The position numbers and the translations under genes were made by a program. Shown here piece by piece: positions 6,699-12,663 of a stretch of 12,663 nucleotides of DNA. The notes under the pieces are model-generated. The model was not told the origin of the DNA. It did not search any database and saw only the letters and a list, made by a program, of their open reading frames with translations. Origin of the DNA: Pseudomonadota bacterium (GTDB lineage: Bacteria > Pseudomonadota > Gammaproteobacteria > UBA5335); assembly GCA_002862965.1 (NCBI GenBank), contig PKCW01000014.1, positions 1 through 12,663 of the forward strand, given 5' to 3'. Position 1 is the first letter of the stretch, and each line of letters starts with the position of its first letter.

Positions 6699-9298
6699 GC
6701 GAACTGAAAACCTACCAGGCGCAGTTGCTGGACGATTTCGCCGCCTTTCTCGCCCGCTGCCGCGAACTGAAGGACCCGGCGGCGGCGTTCGCCGAATCGA
6801 CGCACGCGCATTTCGGCCATGCCCTGCCTTACCACCCGCTGCCGGGCGCGCCGCTGACGCCCTATGTGTGCCTGCGGGTGCCGACCGGCGGCGGCAAGAC
6901 GCGGCTGGCCGGGCAGGCCATCCGCCGGGTGAACGAGCAATTTCTGGCCACCGAGCACGCGCTGGTGCTGTGGCTGGTGCCGTCGGAGCCGATCCGCGAG
7001 CAGACCCTGCGCGCGCTGAAGACGCCGGGCGAATTGCTGCACGAGGACATGCGCGCGCTGTTCGGCGCGGTGCACGTGCTGGACATCGACGCGGCCCTGT
7101 CGGTGCAGCCGGCCACGCTGGACACCGGCAACACCATCATCGTGGCCACCATGCAGAGCTTCAAGCGCGACAGCGCGGACGGGCTGCGCGTCTATCGCCA
7201 GAACGGCGCGCTGATGGCGCACTTCACCGGCGCCGCGGACGGCGAGCGGTCGCTGGTGGAGGTGATTCGCCGGCGCCGGCCGTTCGTGATCGTGGACGAG
7301 GCGCACAACCAGGGCACACCGCTGGCGGTGGATACGCTGGCGCGCTTCGAGCCGGCCTGCGTGCTGGAGCTGACCGCCACGCCGGACCGCGACAGCCAGC
7401 CCTCCAACGTGCTGCGCAGCGTGTCGGCCGCGACGTTGCAGGCCGAAGACATGTTGAAGCTGCCGCTGGAGCTGGCCATCCATCCCGAGTGGCGGGTGTC
7501 GCTGACCGAGGCCATCGGCCGGCTGCGGCAACTGGAGCAGGCGGCGCAAGCGGAGCGGCAGGCGACCGGCGAGACCATCGCGCCGGTGGTGATGCTGATC
7601 CAGGCCGAGCGCCGGGCGGACGGCAAGGAGACCTTCACGCCGGAGCGGGTGAAGCAGCATCTGATCGACGACTTCGCCATCGCGTCCGAGCACATCGCCA
7701 TCGCCACCGGCGCAGTGGACGAGCTGGCCGGCCGGACGCTGGGCGGGCCCGATTACCCGCAGTTCATCATCACCGTGGACAAGCTGCGCGAGGGCTGGGA
7801 CTGCCCGTTCGCCTACGTGCTGTTCACCTTCCGCAACACCACCTCCAGCACGGCGGTGGAGCAGGTGCTGGGGCGCGTGCTGCGCATGCCGCATGTGACG
7901 CGCAAGCAGCAGGAGGCGCTGAACCGCAGTTACGCCTATGTGGTGTCGTCCGAACTCGCGGCCACGGTGCAGGGGCTGCGCGACGGGCTGGTGCAGAACG
8001 GTTTCGAGCGGCTCGACACCCGCGCACTGATCCGCACCGCGCCGGATTTCCCGGTCGGCGACCTGTTCGCGCCGGTGGCGGACGTCGTGATCCCGCTGCC
8101 GCCGCTGGATGATGGCGTGGCGCTGCCGGACCCCGCGGCACTGGCCGCGCTGCCCAAGGCGCTGCGCGACCGGGTGGAGGTATCGCCCGAGCGCGGCACG
8201 CTGACGGTGAAAGGCGGTCTCGCACCCAGACAGAGCCAGCAACTGGCGGAAACCTTCACGCAGCCGACCGCCGTGCAGGCGGTGCGTGAAGGGTTGGATA
8301 CGGCGCTCGCGCTGGCCGTCGCGCCGCCCGCCCGCGAGCCCACGCCGGCCGAACTCGGCCGCACGGCGCGCATCCCGCTGCTGGGCTACACGCAGTACGG
8401 CCTGTTCGATGTGTTCGACGAAACGCCGCTGCTGGATGCGGATTGGGAAATCTCGGACTTCGATCCGTATCTCACGGAGGCCGAATTCGCCCGCGACGTG
8501 GAAGCCATGCGCCGCGCCTCGCTCAGCGTCTCGCAACTGGAAAAAATCCAGTGCGACGTCTACGACCGGCTCGACAGCCAGCTCGCGCTGTTCGGGCGCG
8601 AACAGGGCTGGCAGCAGACCGATCTGGTCTACTGGCTCGACCGCAACCTGAGCTGCACCTATGCGGAGCGCGGCCAGAAGGTGGCCTGGATCGACGCGGC
8701 AGTGACGCACCTGATCGAGACGCGCAGCTTCGCGCTGGATGAACTCGCCTACCGGAAGTTCCGCCTGCGCGGGGCGCTGGAACGCAAGCTGGCGGTCGGA
8801 TTGGTGCAGGTCAAGCAGCGGGTGTTCGACGGGCTGTTTGCCGACGAGGACGCATTCGCCGTGCGCGACGAGCACGCCGTGGCGTTGGCGCCGGGGCGCT
8901 ATGCCTACGACACGGCGTACACGGGCTTCGTCGCGCTGCGCCGCCATTTCTTCCCGGTGATCGGCAATCTCGATAGCAGGGGCGAGGAATTCGAGTGTGC
9001 CCAGTTCATCGCGAACGAGCTTGCCGGCGTGGACTGGTGGGTGCGCAACGTGGACCGCAAGCCAACCTCGTTCTGGCTGCAAACCGCCTCGGACCGCTTT
9101 TACCCGGACTTCGTGGTGCAGATGACGGACGGTCCGCTGGTCGCCGTGGAGTACAAGGGCGCGCTCATCGCCGGCAACCGTGACAGCCGCGAGAAGCAGC
9201 GCATCGGGGAGCTATGGGCGCGGCGCAGCGGCGGACGCTGCCGCTTTGCATGGATCGAGAACCGCCAATGGCGCAGCATTGCCGATGCGCTGTCCTGA
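6695..9298 (+). CDS. res: type III restriction endonuclease subunit Res
   Basis: The 867-residue protein is a superfamily 2 helicase fused to a C-terminal nuclease. Walker A is PTGGGKT (63-69), motif II is DEAH (201-204), and motif III-like TAT is at 227-229. The DKLREGWDCPFAYV segment (362-375) and motif VI QVLGRVLR (390-397) complete the helicase. Near the end, YPDF (D805) followed by VEYKG (E819, K821) gives the PD-(D/E)xK nuclease. In type III systems Res uses ATP hydrolysis to communicate between two unmethylated, oppositely oriented sites and cleaves some distance away, in complex with Mod. It is somewhat shorter than classic Res subunits (near 970 residues). The ATG overlaps the stop of the antitoxin-like gene. 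All catalytic motifs look intact. Confidence 0.93.
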   Translation: MSELKTYQAQLLDDFAAFLARCRELKDPAAAFAESTHAHFGHALPYHPLPGAPLTPYVCLRVPTGGGKTRLAGQAIRRVNEQFLATEHALVLWLVPSEPIREQTLRALKTPGELLHEDMRALFGAVHVLDIDAALSVQPATLDTGNTIIVATMQSFKRDSADGLRVYRQNGALMAHFTGAADGERSLVEVIRRRRPFVIVDEAHNQGTPLAVDTLARFEPACVLELTATPDRDSQPSNVLRSVSAATLQAEDMLKLPLELAIHPEWRVSLTEAIGRLRQLEQAAQAERQATGETIAPVVMLIQAERRADGKETFTPERVKQHLIDDFAIASEHIAIATGAVDELAGRTLGGPDYPQFIITVDKLREGWDCPFAYVLFTFRNTTSSTAVEQVLGRVLRMPHVTRKQQEALNRSYAYVVSSELAATVQGLRDGLVQNGFERLDTRALIRTAPDFPVGDLFAPVADVVIPLPPLDDGVALPDPAALAALPKALRDRVEVSPERGTLTVKGGLAPRQSQQLAETFTQPTAVQAVREGLDTALALAVAPPAREPTPAELGRTARIPLLGYTQYGLFDVFDETPLLDADWEISDFDPYLTEAEFARDVEAMRRASLSVSQLEKIQCDVYDRLDSQLALFGREQGWQQTDLVYWLDRNLSCTYAERGQKVAWIDAAVTHLIETRSFALDELAYRKFRLRGALERKLAVGLVQVKQRVFDGLFADEDAFAVRDEHAVALAPGRYAYDTAYTGFVALRRHFFPVIGNLDSRGEEFECAQFIANELAGVDWWVRNVDRKPTSFWLQTASDRFYPDFVVQMTDGPLVAVEYKGALIAGNRDSREKQRIGELWARRSGGRCRFAWIENRQWRSIADALS

Positions 9299-9325
9299 GC
9301 CGCCACTGTCGATCCGACATCACGA

Positions 9326-9348
9326 CGCCCGGCAGAATCAGCCGGGTG
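9326..9348 (+). terminator. hairpin just after res, possible terminator
   Basis: An 8-bp stem (9326-9333 with 9341-9348, one G-T wobble) encloses the loop AGAATCA, 28 bp after the res stop. No T-run follows. The position fits the end of the RM operon, but the strength as a terminator is uncertain. Confidence 0.4.
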
Positions 9349-9445
9349 ATTGCCTCGGCCAACGCCCCTCACGACAGCTATTGCAGAGATTTCTTGGCAC
9401 TACGTTGGGCATCAGGAAGCGGCCATCAATTGCTTCCGCTTGCAA

Positions 9446-9451
9446 AAGGAG
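9446..9451 (+). promoter_or_regulatory. strong ribosome binding site of the cupin gene
   Basis: AAGGAG lies 7 nt before the ATG at 9459. The frame is open upstream to 9180 inside res. This site plus the signal peptide rule out the longer version. Confidence 0.8.
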
Positions 9452-9458
9452 CAACCAA

Positions 9459-9884
9459 ATGACTTCCAGTTACGCACGCGCCATCTCGCTTGCAGCGGCG
9501 CTGATGACGGGGTTACCGATGATCGCTGTCGCCGATGGGTCGGCAGTCGTGATGACGAAGGCCGATCTCAAATGGAAAGACATGGGGAACGGCATAAAGG
9601 CGGCTCCCGTTTCCGGCGACATGGAGAAAGGCGCGAGTCGTTTCTTCCTGTCGTATCCGGTCGGTCTGGTGACGCCGATGCATCATCACGACACGGATCA
9701 TTACGTCACGGTGGTGTCGGGTGCGATCACACTCACCGCGGATGGCAAGGACTACAAACTCGGCCCGGGAGCGTATTTCGCCTTGACCGACAAGGCACCG
9801 CACATTGCAAAGGTCGAAGGCAAAGAGCCCGCCGTGTTCTTCATTCAGGCAGATGGCCCCTGGAACGTGGTCATGGAGAAATAA
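9459..9884 (+). CDS. exported single-domain cupin protein
   Basis: The protein has 141 residues. Residues 1-25 are a Sec signal peptide with AVA before D26. The cupin core starts at TPMHHHDTDHYVTVVSG (72-88). Its histidines H75, H76, H77 and H81 belong to the first metal-binding motif, and the motif ends in VVSG. The second motif is LGPGAYFALTDKAPH (101-115, H115). The fold binds a divalent metal. Without a fused domain, the reaction cannot be assigned; periplasmic cupins range from dioxygenases to sugar-binding and sensor proteins. It stands alone after the RM operon, with a strong ribosome site, at the start of a set of unrelated small genes. Confidence 0.8.
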   Translation: MTSSYARAISLAAALMTGLPMIAVADGSAVVMTKADLKWKDMGNGIKAAPVSGDMEKGASRFFLSYPVGLVTPMHHHDTDHYVTVVSGAITLTADGKDYKLGPGAYFALTDKAPHIAKVEGKEPAVFFIQADGPWNVVMEK

Positions 9885-9906
9885 GGCTGGGTGTCCGACA
9901 CTGCAT

Positions 9907-9956
9907 TGCACCCGGCCGGCTACAGCGAATTAACCCGCTTTCGCCGGTCGGGTGCA
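9907..9956. repeat. 14-bp inverted repeat before the first GNAT gene
   Basis: The arms 9907-9920 (TGCACCCGGCCGGC) and 9943-9956 pair over 14 bp with one G-T wobble, around a 22-nt loop. It lies between the cupin stop and the GNAT ribosome site (GGAAGG, 9964-9969). It may act as a terminator for the cupin gene (a short TTT follows), a regulatory hairpin for GNAT translation, or a mobile-element remnant. Confidence 0.6.
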
Positions 9957-9974
9957 TTTGAACGGAAGGCGTCT

Positions 9975-10376
9975 ATGTCAGCGATTGAATACCGTCATAA
10001 TTTTCCTCTTGCCGCTCCTGATGTAGCTGCGGTTTTTGATGCATCGGGCATTCGTCGCCCCATCAATGATTTGGCTCGGATTGAGCGTATGTTTTCCAAC
10101 GCAAACCTGATTTTCTCCGCTTGGCACGACGGCAAGCTCGTTGGAGTATGCCGCGCCCTGACTGATTTCAGCTATTGTTGCTACCTGTCCGATCTCGCCG
10201 TGGACAAGTCGTTTCAGAAGCACGGCATCGGACGTGAACTTATTGCGCGCGTTCGCTCGGCTATTGGGGAAGAGGTGGCGCTTGTCCTGCTATCTGCACC
10301 TGAAGCGATGGCGTATTACCCCAAGGTTGGGTTTGAGAAAATTGAAAATGGGTTCATCATCAAACGTACCCGATAA
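9975..10376 (+). CDS. GNAT-family N-acetyltransferase
   Basis: The protein has 133 residues. Motif A appears as YLSDLAVDKSFQKHGIGRELI, with the acetyl-CoA pyrophosphate loop QKHGIG. A later AMAYYPKVGFEKIENGF segment matches the C-terminal motif B ('Y-K-GF') of small GNATs. The ATG at 9975 is taken because GGAAGG stands 5 nt upstream. A GTG at 9891 in the same frame would place the strong inverted repeat inside the gene, which is unlikely. GC is about 52% in the stretch 10081-10140, below the RM genes, suggesting separate origin. The acceptor substrate is unknown; small GNATs of this shape often acetylate amines or antibiotics. Confidence 0.85.
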   Translation: MSAIEYRHNFPLAAPDVAAVFDASGIRRPINDLARIERMFSNANLIFSAWHDGKLVGVCRALTDFSYCCYLSDLAVDKSFQKHGIGRELIARVRSAIGEEVALVLLSAPEAMAYYPKVGFEKIENGFIIKRTR

Positions 10377-10405
10377 CTCCAAGCCTACCCCAGCAGCCCA
10401 GGTAA

Positions 10406-10449
10406 CAGACCACGGCGTTTTTTCGGGACTCGATAGAAACTGTGGTCTG
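10406..10449. repeat. 8-bp inverted repeat between the two GNAT genes
   Basis: CAGACCAC (10406-10413) pairs perfectly with GTGGTCTG (10442-10449) around 28 nt that include TTTTTT (10418-10423). It lies 44 bp before the second GNAT start. It could be a regulatory or transfer remnant; its role is unknown. Confidence 0.45.
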
Positions 10450-10492
10450 CGCCCTATTGCACCCGCCCCAATTACGCACAAGGATGCCTGGA

Positions 10493-10963
10493 ATGAAAAT
10501 AAGGCCTCTCCGTAAAAATGAACAAGCCCCCTATGATTTGTTATTGCTTTCTGACGACACAAGAGAGTCAATAGATAAAAACATACATAATGGAGAAGTC
10601 TTTGTTGCCGAAATTGCGGAAAAAATAATAGCTGCATTTATCTTAAAGGCAGAAGAAGAATATACCGTAGAGATTAAAAATATCGCCGTAATGGAGGGGC
10701 TGCAAGGGAATGGGGTTGGAACAATGCTGCTGGGCTACATAAAAGAAATTGCCGGGATCAGGGGTCTTAATAAGTTACTTGTTGGCACGTGCGACCAGTG
10801 CTTTAAAGAAATGGAATTTTATAAAAAGTCTGGCTTCGAGATTTTCAATGTCAGAAAGAATTTCTTCGTGGATAATTACAAAGATCCGATATATGAAAAT
10901 GGAATTCAAATTAGGGACATGGTTATGCTCTCAGTGGATTTGGCAAAGAAGAGTAGCGCTTAG
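10493..10963 (+). CDS. GNAT-family N-acetyltransferase, AT-rich
   Basis: The protein has 156 residues. IKNIAVMEGLQGNGVGTMLL is motif A, with the acetyl-CoA loop QGNGVG. EMEFYKKSGFEIF is motif B. The ATG at 10493 has AAGGA 8 nt upstream; an in-frame ATG at 10484 touches that AAGG and is less likely. The base composition is far from the backbone: 27% GC in 10621-10680 against about 68% in 4201-4260. That is a clear sign of recent transfer. The stop codon meets an attC-like inverted repeat, and GNATs are frequent integron cassette cargo. The substrate is unknown. Confidence 0.85.
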   Translation: MKIRPLRKNEQAPYDLLLLSDDTRESIDKNIHNGEVFVAEIAEKIIAAFILKAEEEYTVEIKNIAVMEGLQGNGVGTMLLGYIKEIAGIRGLNKLLVGTCDQCFKEMEFYKKSGFEIFNVRKNFFVDNYKDPIYENGIQIRDMVMLSVDLAKKSSA

Positions 10964-11031
10964 CCTGATTTTGCGCCTAAACCGACCCGCCTCCGGCACA
11001 CTCCAGCGGTTGGCTTAGCTTTGCGTTAGGT
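10963..11031 (+). mobile_element. attC-like imperfect inverted repeat (integron recombination site candidate)
   Basis: The right end is GGCTTAGCTTTGCGTTAGGT. GTTAGGT (11025-11031) fits the core-site consensus GTTRRRY, and GGCTTA before it matches the usual L' box. The left half reads GCCTGAT (10963-10969), a 5-nt spacer, and GCCTAAACCGACC (10975-10987). That segment pairs with the L' side (from about 11007) with one extra base, as attC sites show. The left R'' box is degenerate (GAT in place of AAC). It begins on the last base of the GNAT stop codon, where cassettes place attC. Confidence 0.5.
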
Positions 11032-11066
11032 ACTTTGCCCATCTCTTTGCCGATGAAAGACAATTT

Positions 11067-11426
11067 GTGAGTAAGTCATTGATCTTTTGTTCGGCGTCGC
11101 TTGTTTCTGCTTTTTCTTCCGCCTCATCTATGAATGAGTACGAAGCATTGGAAAAGAAAGCGATGGCTGGTAACTATCAGGCGCAACGTAACATCGCCTA
11201 CTGGCTAACGGGTGGAAACTATGGCGCCCCACCCTTGAACCCAATCTTGGGGTGTGCTTGGCGCCTTGTTATCTTAAACTCGGGTTCTCCGAGCGTGGAC
11301 TCTACCGACGTCAGCAACAAACAGCTCTATTGCGATAAACGGCTCGATGCCGACTCTCGTATCGCCGCAGAGGCCCAAGCAGAAAGACTACTCATACAAA
11401 TCAAGAAGCGGGGTTCAGCGGAATAG
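11067..11426 (+). CDS. small exported protein with a Sel1-like segment
   Basis: The protein has 119 residues from a GTG start. Residues 1-21 look like a signal peptide (K3, then a hydrophobic Ser/Ala stretch ending SSASS). The mature part EALEKKAMAGNYQAQRNIAYWL resembles a single Sel1/TPR-like helix pair ('A--G---AQ-N-A'). It continues with PILGCAWRLVILNSGSP, a conserved-looking patch, and a helical tail (SRIAAEAQAERLLIQIKK). The two cysteines (C63, C89 region) could form a disulfide. The start is uncertain because the ribosome site is weak. It lies 36 bp after the attC-like site, as a next cassette gene would. No function is assigned. Confidence 0.6.
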   Translation: MSKSLIFCSASLVSAFSSASSMNEYEALEKKAMAGNYQAQRNIAYWLTGGNYGAPPLNPILGCAWRLVILNSGSPSVDSTDVSNKQLYCDKRLDADSRIAAEAQAERLLIQIKKRGSAE

Positions 11427-11596
11427 GACAGCATTCTCGAGCCCTTGAGCCCTCCAGCCCTGTCACCATCAAGAATCTGTCATCATGCGCACCTGGGCTT
11501 ACGCTAGGCTTGCTCCCGCCGGGCGCCCTGCTGATGGTGCCTTGATTCAAAATTGCAGAATTTCCCGAAAACCCTTCACTCAGGAGCGCGATTTCC

Positions 11597-12292
11597 ATGG
11601 CAACGATTCATTTCATTGGCGGCGAGAAGGGCGGCGTGGGGAAATCCTTGGTCGCGCGCCTGCTGGCTCAATACTTTATCGACCACAACATGCCGTTCCT
11701 GGGATTCGACTCGGACCGTTCGCATGGCGCCTTGCTGCGGTTTTATCCCGATTACGCCTCGCCGGTGGTGATCGACCGTTACGAAAGCCTGGACGCCGTG
11801 GTCGAATCGGCGACGGACGATGCCGATCGGCGGATCATCGTGGATCTGGCGGCGCAGACCCACCAGCCCCTGGTGCAGTGGATGGAAGAGTCCGGGATGC
11901 TGGAGCTGGCGCACGAATCCGGCATCGCCGTGCGTTACTGGCATGTGATGGACTCGGGCAAGGATTCAGTGGACTTGTTGAGCAAGCTGCTGGATCGCTT
12001 CGACAACCAACTCGGTTATGTCCTGGTACTCAACCAGCTTCGGGGTGACGACTTCGACATCCTCGAGAAATCCGGCCAGAAGGAACGCGCCCTGGCACTG
12101 GGGGCCCGGGTGGCCACGGTGCCGCGATTGCACGACTCGGCGATGGCCCGCATCGATGCGCGCAGCACCAGCTTCTGGGCAGCGGCCCACAGCGGCGACA
12201 AGGAACTCACCGGACTGGGTTTGCTGGAGCGCCAGCGCGTCAAGGTCTGGCTGCGCAAGGCCTACGCCGAACTGGCGAACCTCGAGGTCTAA
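11597..12292 (+). CDS. ParA/MinD-superfamily deviant-Walker ATPase
   Basis: The protein has 231 residues and begins MATIHFIGGEKGGVGKS. KGGVGKS (11-17) is the deviant Walker A of the SIMIBI ParA/MinD class, with the signature lysine K11. GFDSDRSHG (35-43) is the Asp-containing switch. DRRIIVDLAAQ (77-87) is Walker B-like. A YWHVMDSGKDSVDLL segment and a VLVLNQLRGDDF segment follow. AGGAG (11582-11586) lies 10 nt upstream. No parB, replication or mobilisation partner is visible, so it is either an orphan or the first gene of a set cut by the window. GC (63% over 11881-11940) is close to the backbone. Its cargo is unknown; similar orphan KGG ATPases occur in proteobacterial chromosomes and integrated elements. 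Confidence 0.85.
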   Translation: MATIHFIGGEKGGVGKSLVARLLAQYFIDHNMPFLGFDSDRSHGALLRFYPDYASPVVIDRYESLDAVVESATDDADRRIIVDLAAQTHQPLVQWMEESGMLELAHESGIAVRYWHVMDSGKDSVDLLSKLLDRFDNQLGYVLVLNQLRGDDFDILEKSGQKERALALGARVATVPRLHDSAMARIDARSTSFWAAAHSGDKELTGLGLLERQRVKVWLRKAYAELANLEV

Positions 12293-12303
12293 GGTCGCCA
12301 CGG

Positions 12304-12334
12304 ATGGAGGCGGGCGGGGTTCTTCCGCCTCCAT
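12304..12334 (+). terminator. hairpin after the ParA-like gene
   Basis: ATGGAGGCGG (12304-12313) pairs perfectly with CCGCCTCCAT (12325-12334) around an 11-nt loop, 11 bp after the stop codon. No T-run follows; a 12-bp perfect palindrome CCCCGATCGGGG (12338-12349) comes next. The location suggests transcript ending or 3' protection. Confidence 0.55.
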
Positions 12335-12368
12335 GGACCCCGATCGGGGCGCTGCGTCGAAGCTGACG

Positions 12369-12454
12369 CCCGCCAAGTACCGACAACTAACCGCCGATGG
12401 TTCTACTTTTGAAGTGCCTGCTTGACGGGGAAGCTTACGTATGTACTTGGCGGG
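12369..12454. repeat. perfect 12-bp inverted repeat bounding 86 bp
   Basis: CCCGCCAAGTAC (12369-12380) is the exact reverse complement of GTACTTGGCGGG (12443-12454). The 62 bp between them are moderate in GC. No target duplication flanks the ends. It could be a miniature element or a structured RNA. Confidence 0.65.
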
Positions 12455-12575
12455 AAATTCGGTCGGAGCTTGGCGGTACGCTACGGTATGCTGCGGCCTG
12501 CACCAAGTGGCTGAGTTGGCTCACAAGATCGGCCGGATACCACGACACCGGGGGTAGCTTGGGCAGCCCCAAAAA

Positions 12576-12594
12576 GACCGCCCGGGGTGCGGTC
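12576..12594. terminator. GACCGC/GCGGTC hairpin with flanking A and T tracts
   Basis: AAAAA precedes GACCGC (12576-12581), the loop CCGGGGT, then GCGGTC (12589-12594) and CTTT. The A-tract on one side and the short T-tract on the other make a bidirectional intrinsic terminator possible, stronger for transcripts on -. The stem is only 6 bp. Confidence 0.5.
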
Positions 12595-12663
12595 CTTTCG
12601 CGGCTGTACGCTTGACCATGGCGCTGCCGCAGTGGGGACAACTCGGAACCTGCGACGGCTTTG

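Larger units (their letters stand above)
12350..12663. other. about 310 bp without a credible gene
   Basis: Two short frames exist (12397-12615 on + and 12435-12641 on -). Both cross the inverted repeat and terminator-like hairpin, lack ribosome sites, and look like no known protein. The stretch holds the 12-bp inverted repeat listed separately, a GGGG-AGCC hairpin near 12551-12570 and a GACCGC hairpin. It may be a non-coding RNA locus, an insertion remnant or the leader of a gene beyond the window. Confidence 0.5.

Noticed and set aside
6680..9082. An 800-codon open frame on the minus strand across res
   Set aside because: It is the antisense shadow of a GC3-biased gene. Its translation is Arg/His/Gln-rich with no domain, while the plus strand has full helicase and nuclease motifs.
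9357..9410. GGCCAAC...GTTGGGC as a second attC-like site before the cupin gene
   Set aside because: The outer boxes pair 6 of 7, but the inner arms do not pair and the span (54 bp) is short. GTTRRRY alone occurs by chance about once per kilobase.
12397..12615. A 72-codon frame in the 3' spacer
   Set aside because: No ribosome site, crosses an inverted repeat arm and a terminator-like hairpin, no recognisable protein.
1..12663. CRISPR array, tRNA or rRNA genes
   Set aside because: I saw no regularly spaced direct repeats, no tRNA-like cloverleaf and no rRNA-like sequence.

Overview
The window reads as chromosomal DNA of a high-GC beta- or gammaproteobacterium. Backbone genes are roughly 63-70% GC by line counts, codons are strongly GC3-biased, and long antisense shadow ORFs are common. 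A palindromic repeat of the proteobacterial type (the one that translates as LTPALSQGERE) is present. No rRNA or tRNA was seen, so the genus cannot be fixed.

Region 1 (1-4051) is envelope-related. Two PMT_2/ArnT-like integral-membrane glycosyltransferases diverge from an 81-bp spacer; the left one runs off the window. The right one overlaps a PAP2-type lipid phosphatase by 4 bp, which suggests a lipid-linked sugar or lipid A modification unit. An exported NosL-like cysteine/methionine-rich protein follows, then a small two-helix membrane protein.

Region 2 (4184-9298) is a compact four-gene defence operon: type III modification methyltransferase (mod), a COG4185/zeta-toxin-like P-loop kinase, a 72-residue antitoxin-like protein, and a type III restriction helicase-nuclease (res). 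All three internal junctions overlap (10, 4 and 4 bp), so the kinase/small-protein pair is built into the restriction-modification (RM) transcription unit. Inside mod, the target-recognition segment (about 4640-5200) is clearly AT-richer than its flanks. A 95-bp inverted pair of palindromic repeats is inserted in frame at 5420-5514.

Region 3 (9299-11596) is an accessory patch. It holds an exported cupin, two GNAT acetyltransferases and a small exported Sel1-like protein, all on + with no shared function and with dropping GC (27% over 10621-10680). An imperfect inverted repeat ending in GTTAGGT directly follows the second GNAT gene and resembles an integron attC site, so this may be a cassette-derived or decayed array. 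No integrase is visible.

Region 4 (11597-12663) returns to backbone-like GC with a ParA/MinD-superfamily ATPase. It is followed by about 370 bp without a credible gene, which contains several hairpins, including a perfect 12-bp inverted repeat 86 bp across.

The most notable candidate system is the RM operon with an embedded kinase/antitoxin-like pair. Its parts belong to known families; the arrangement and any functional coupling are inferred.
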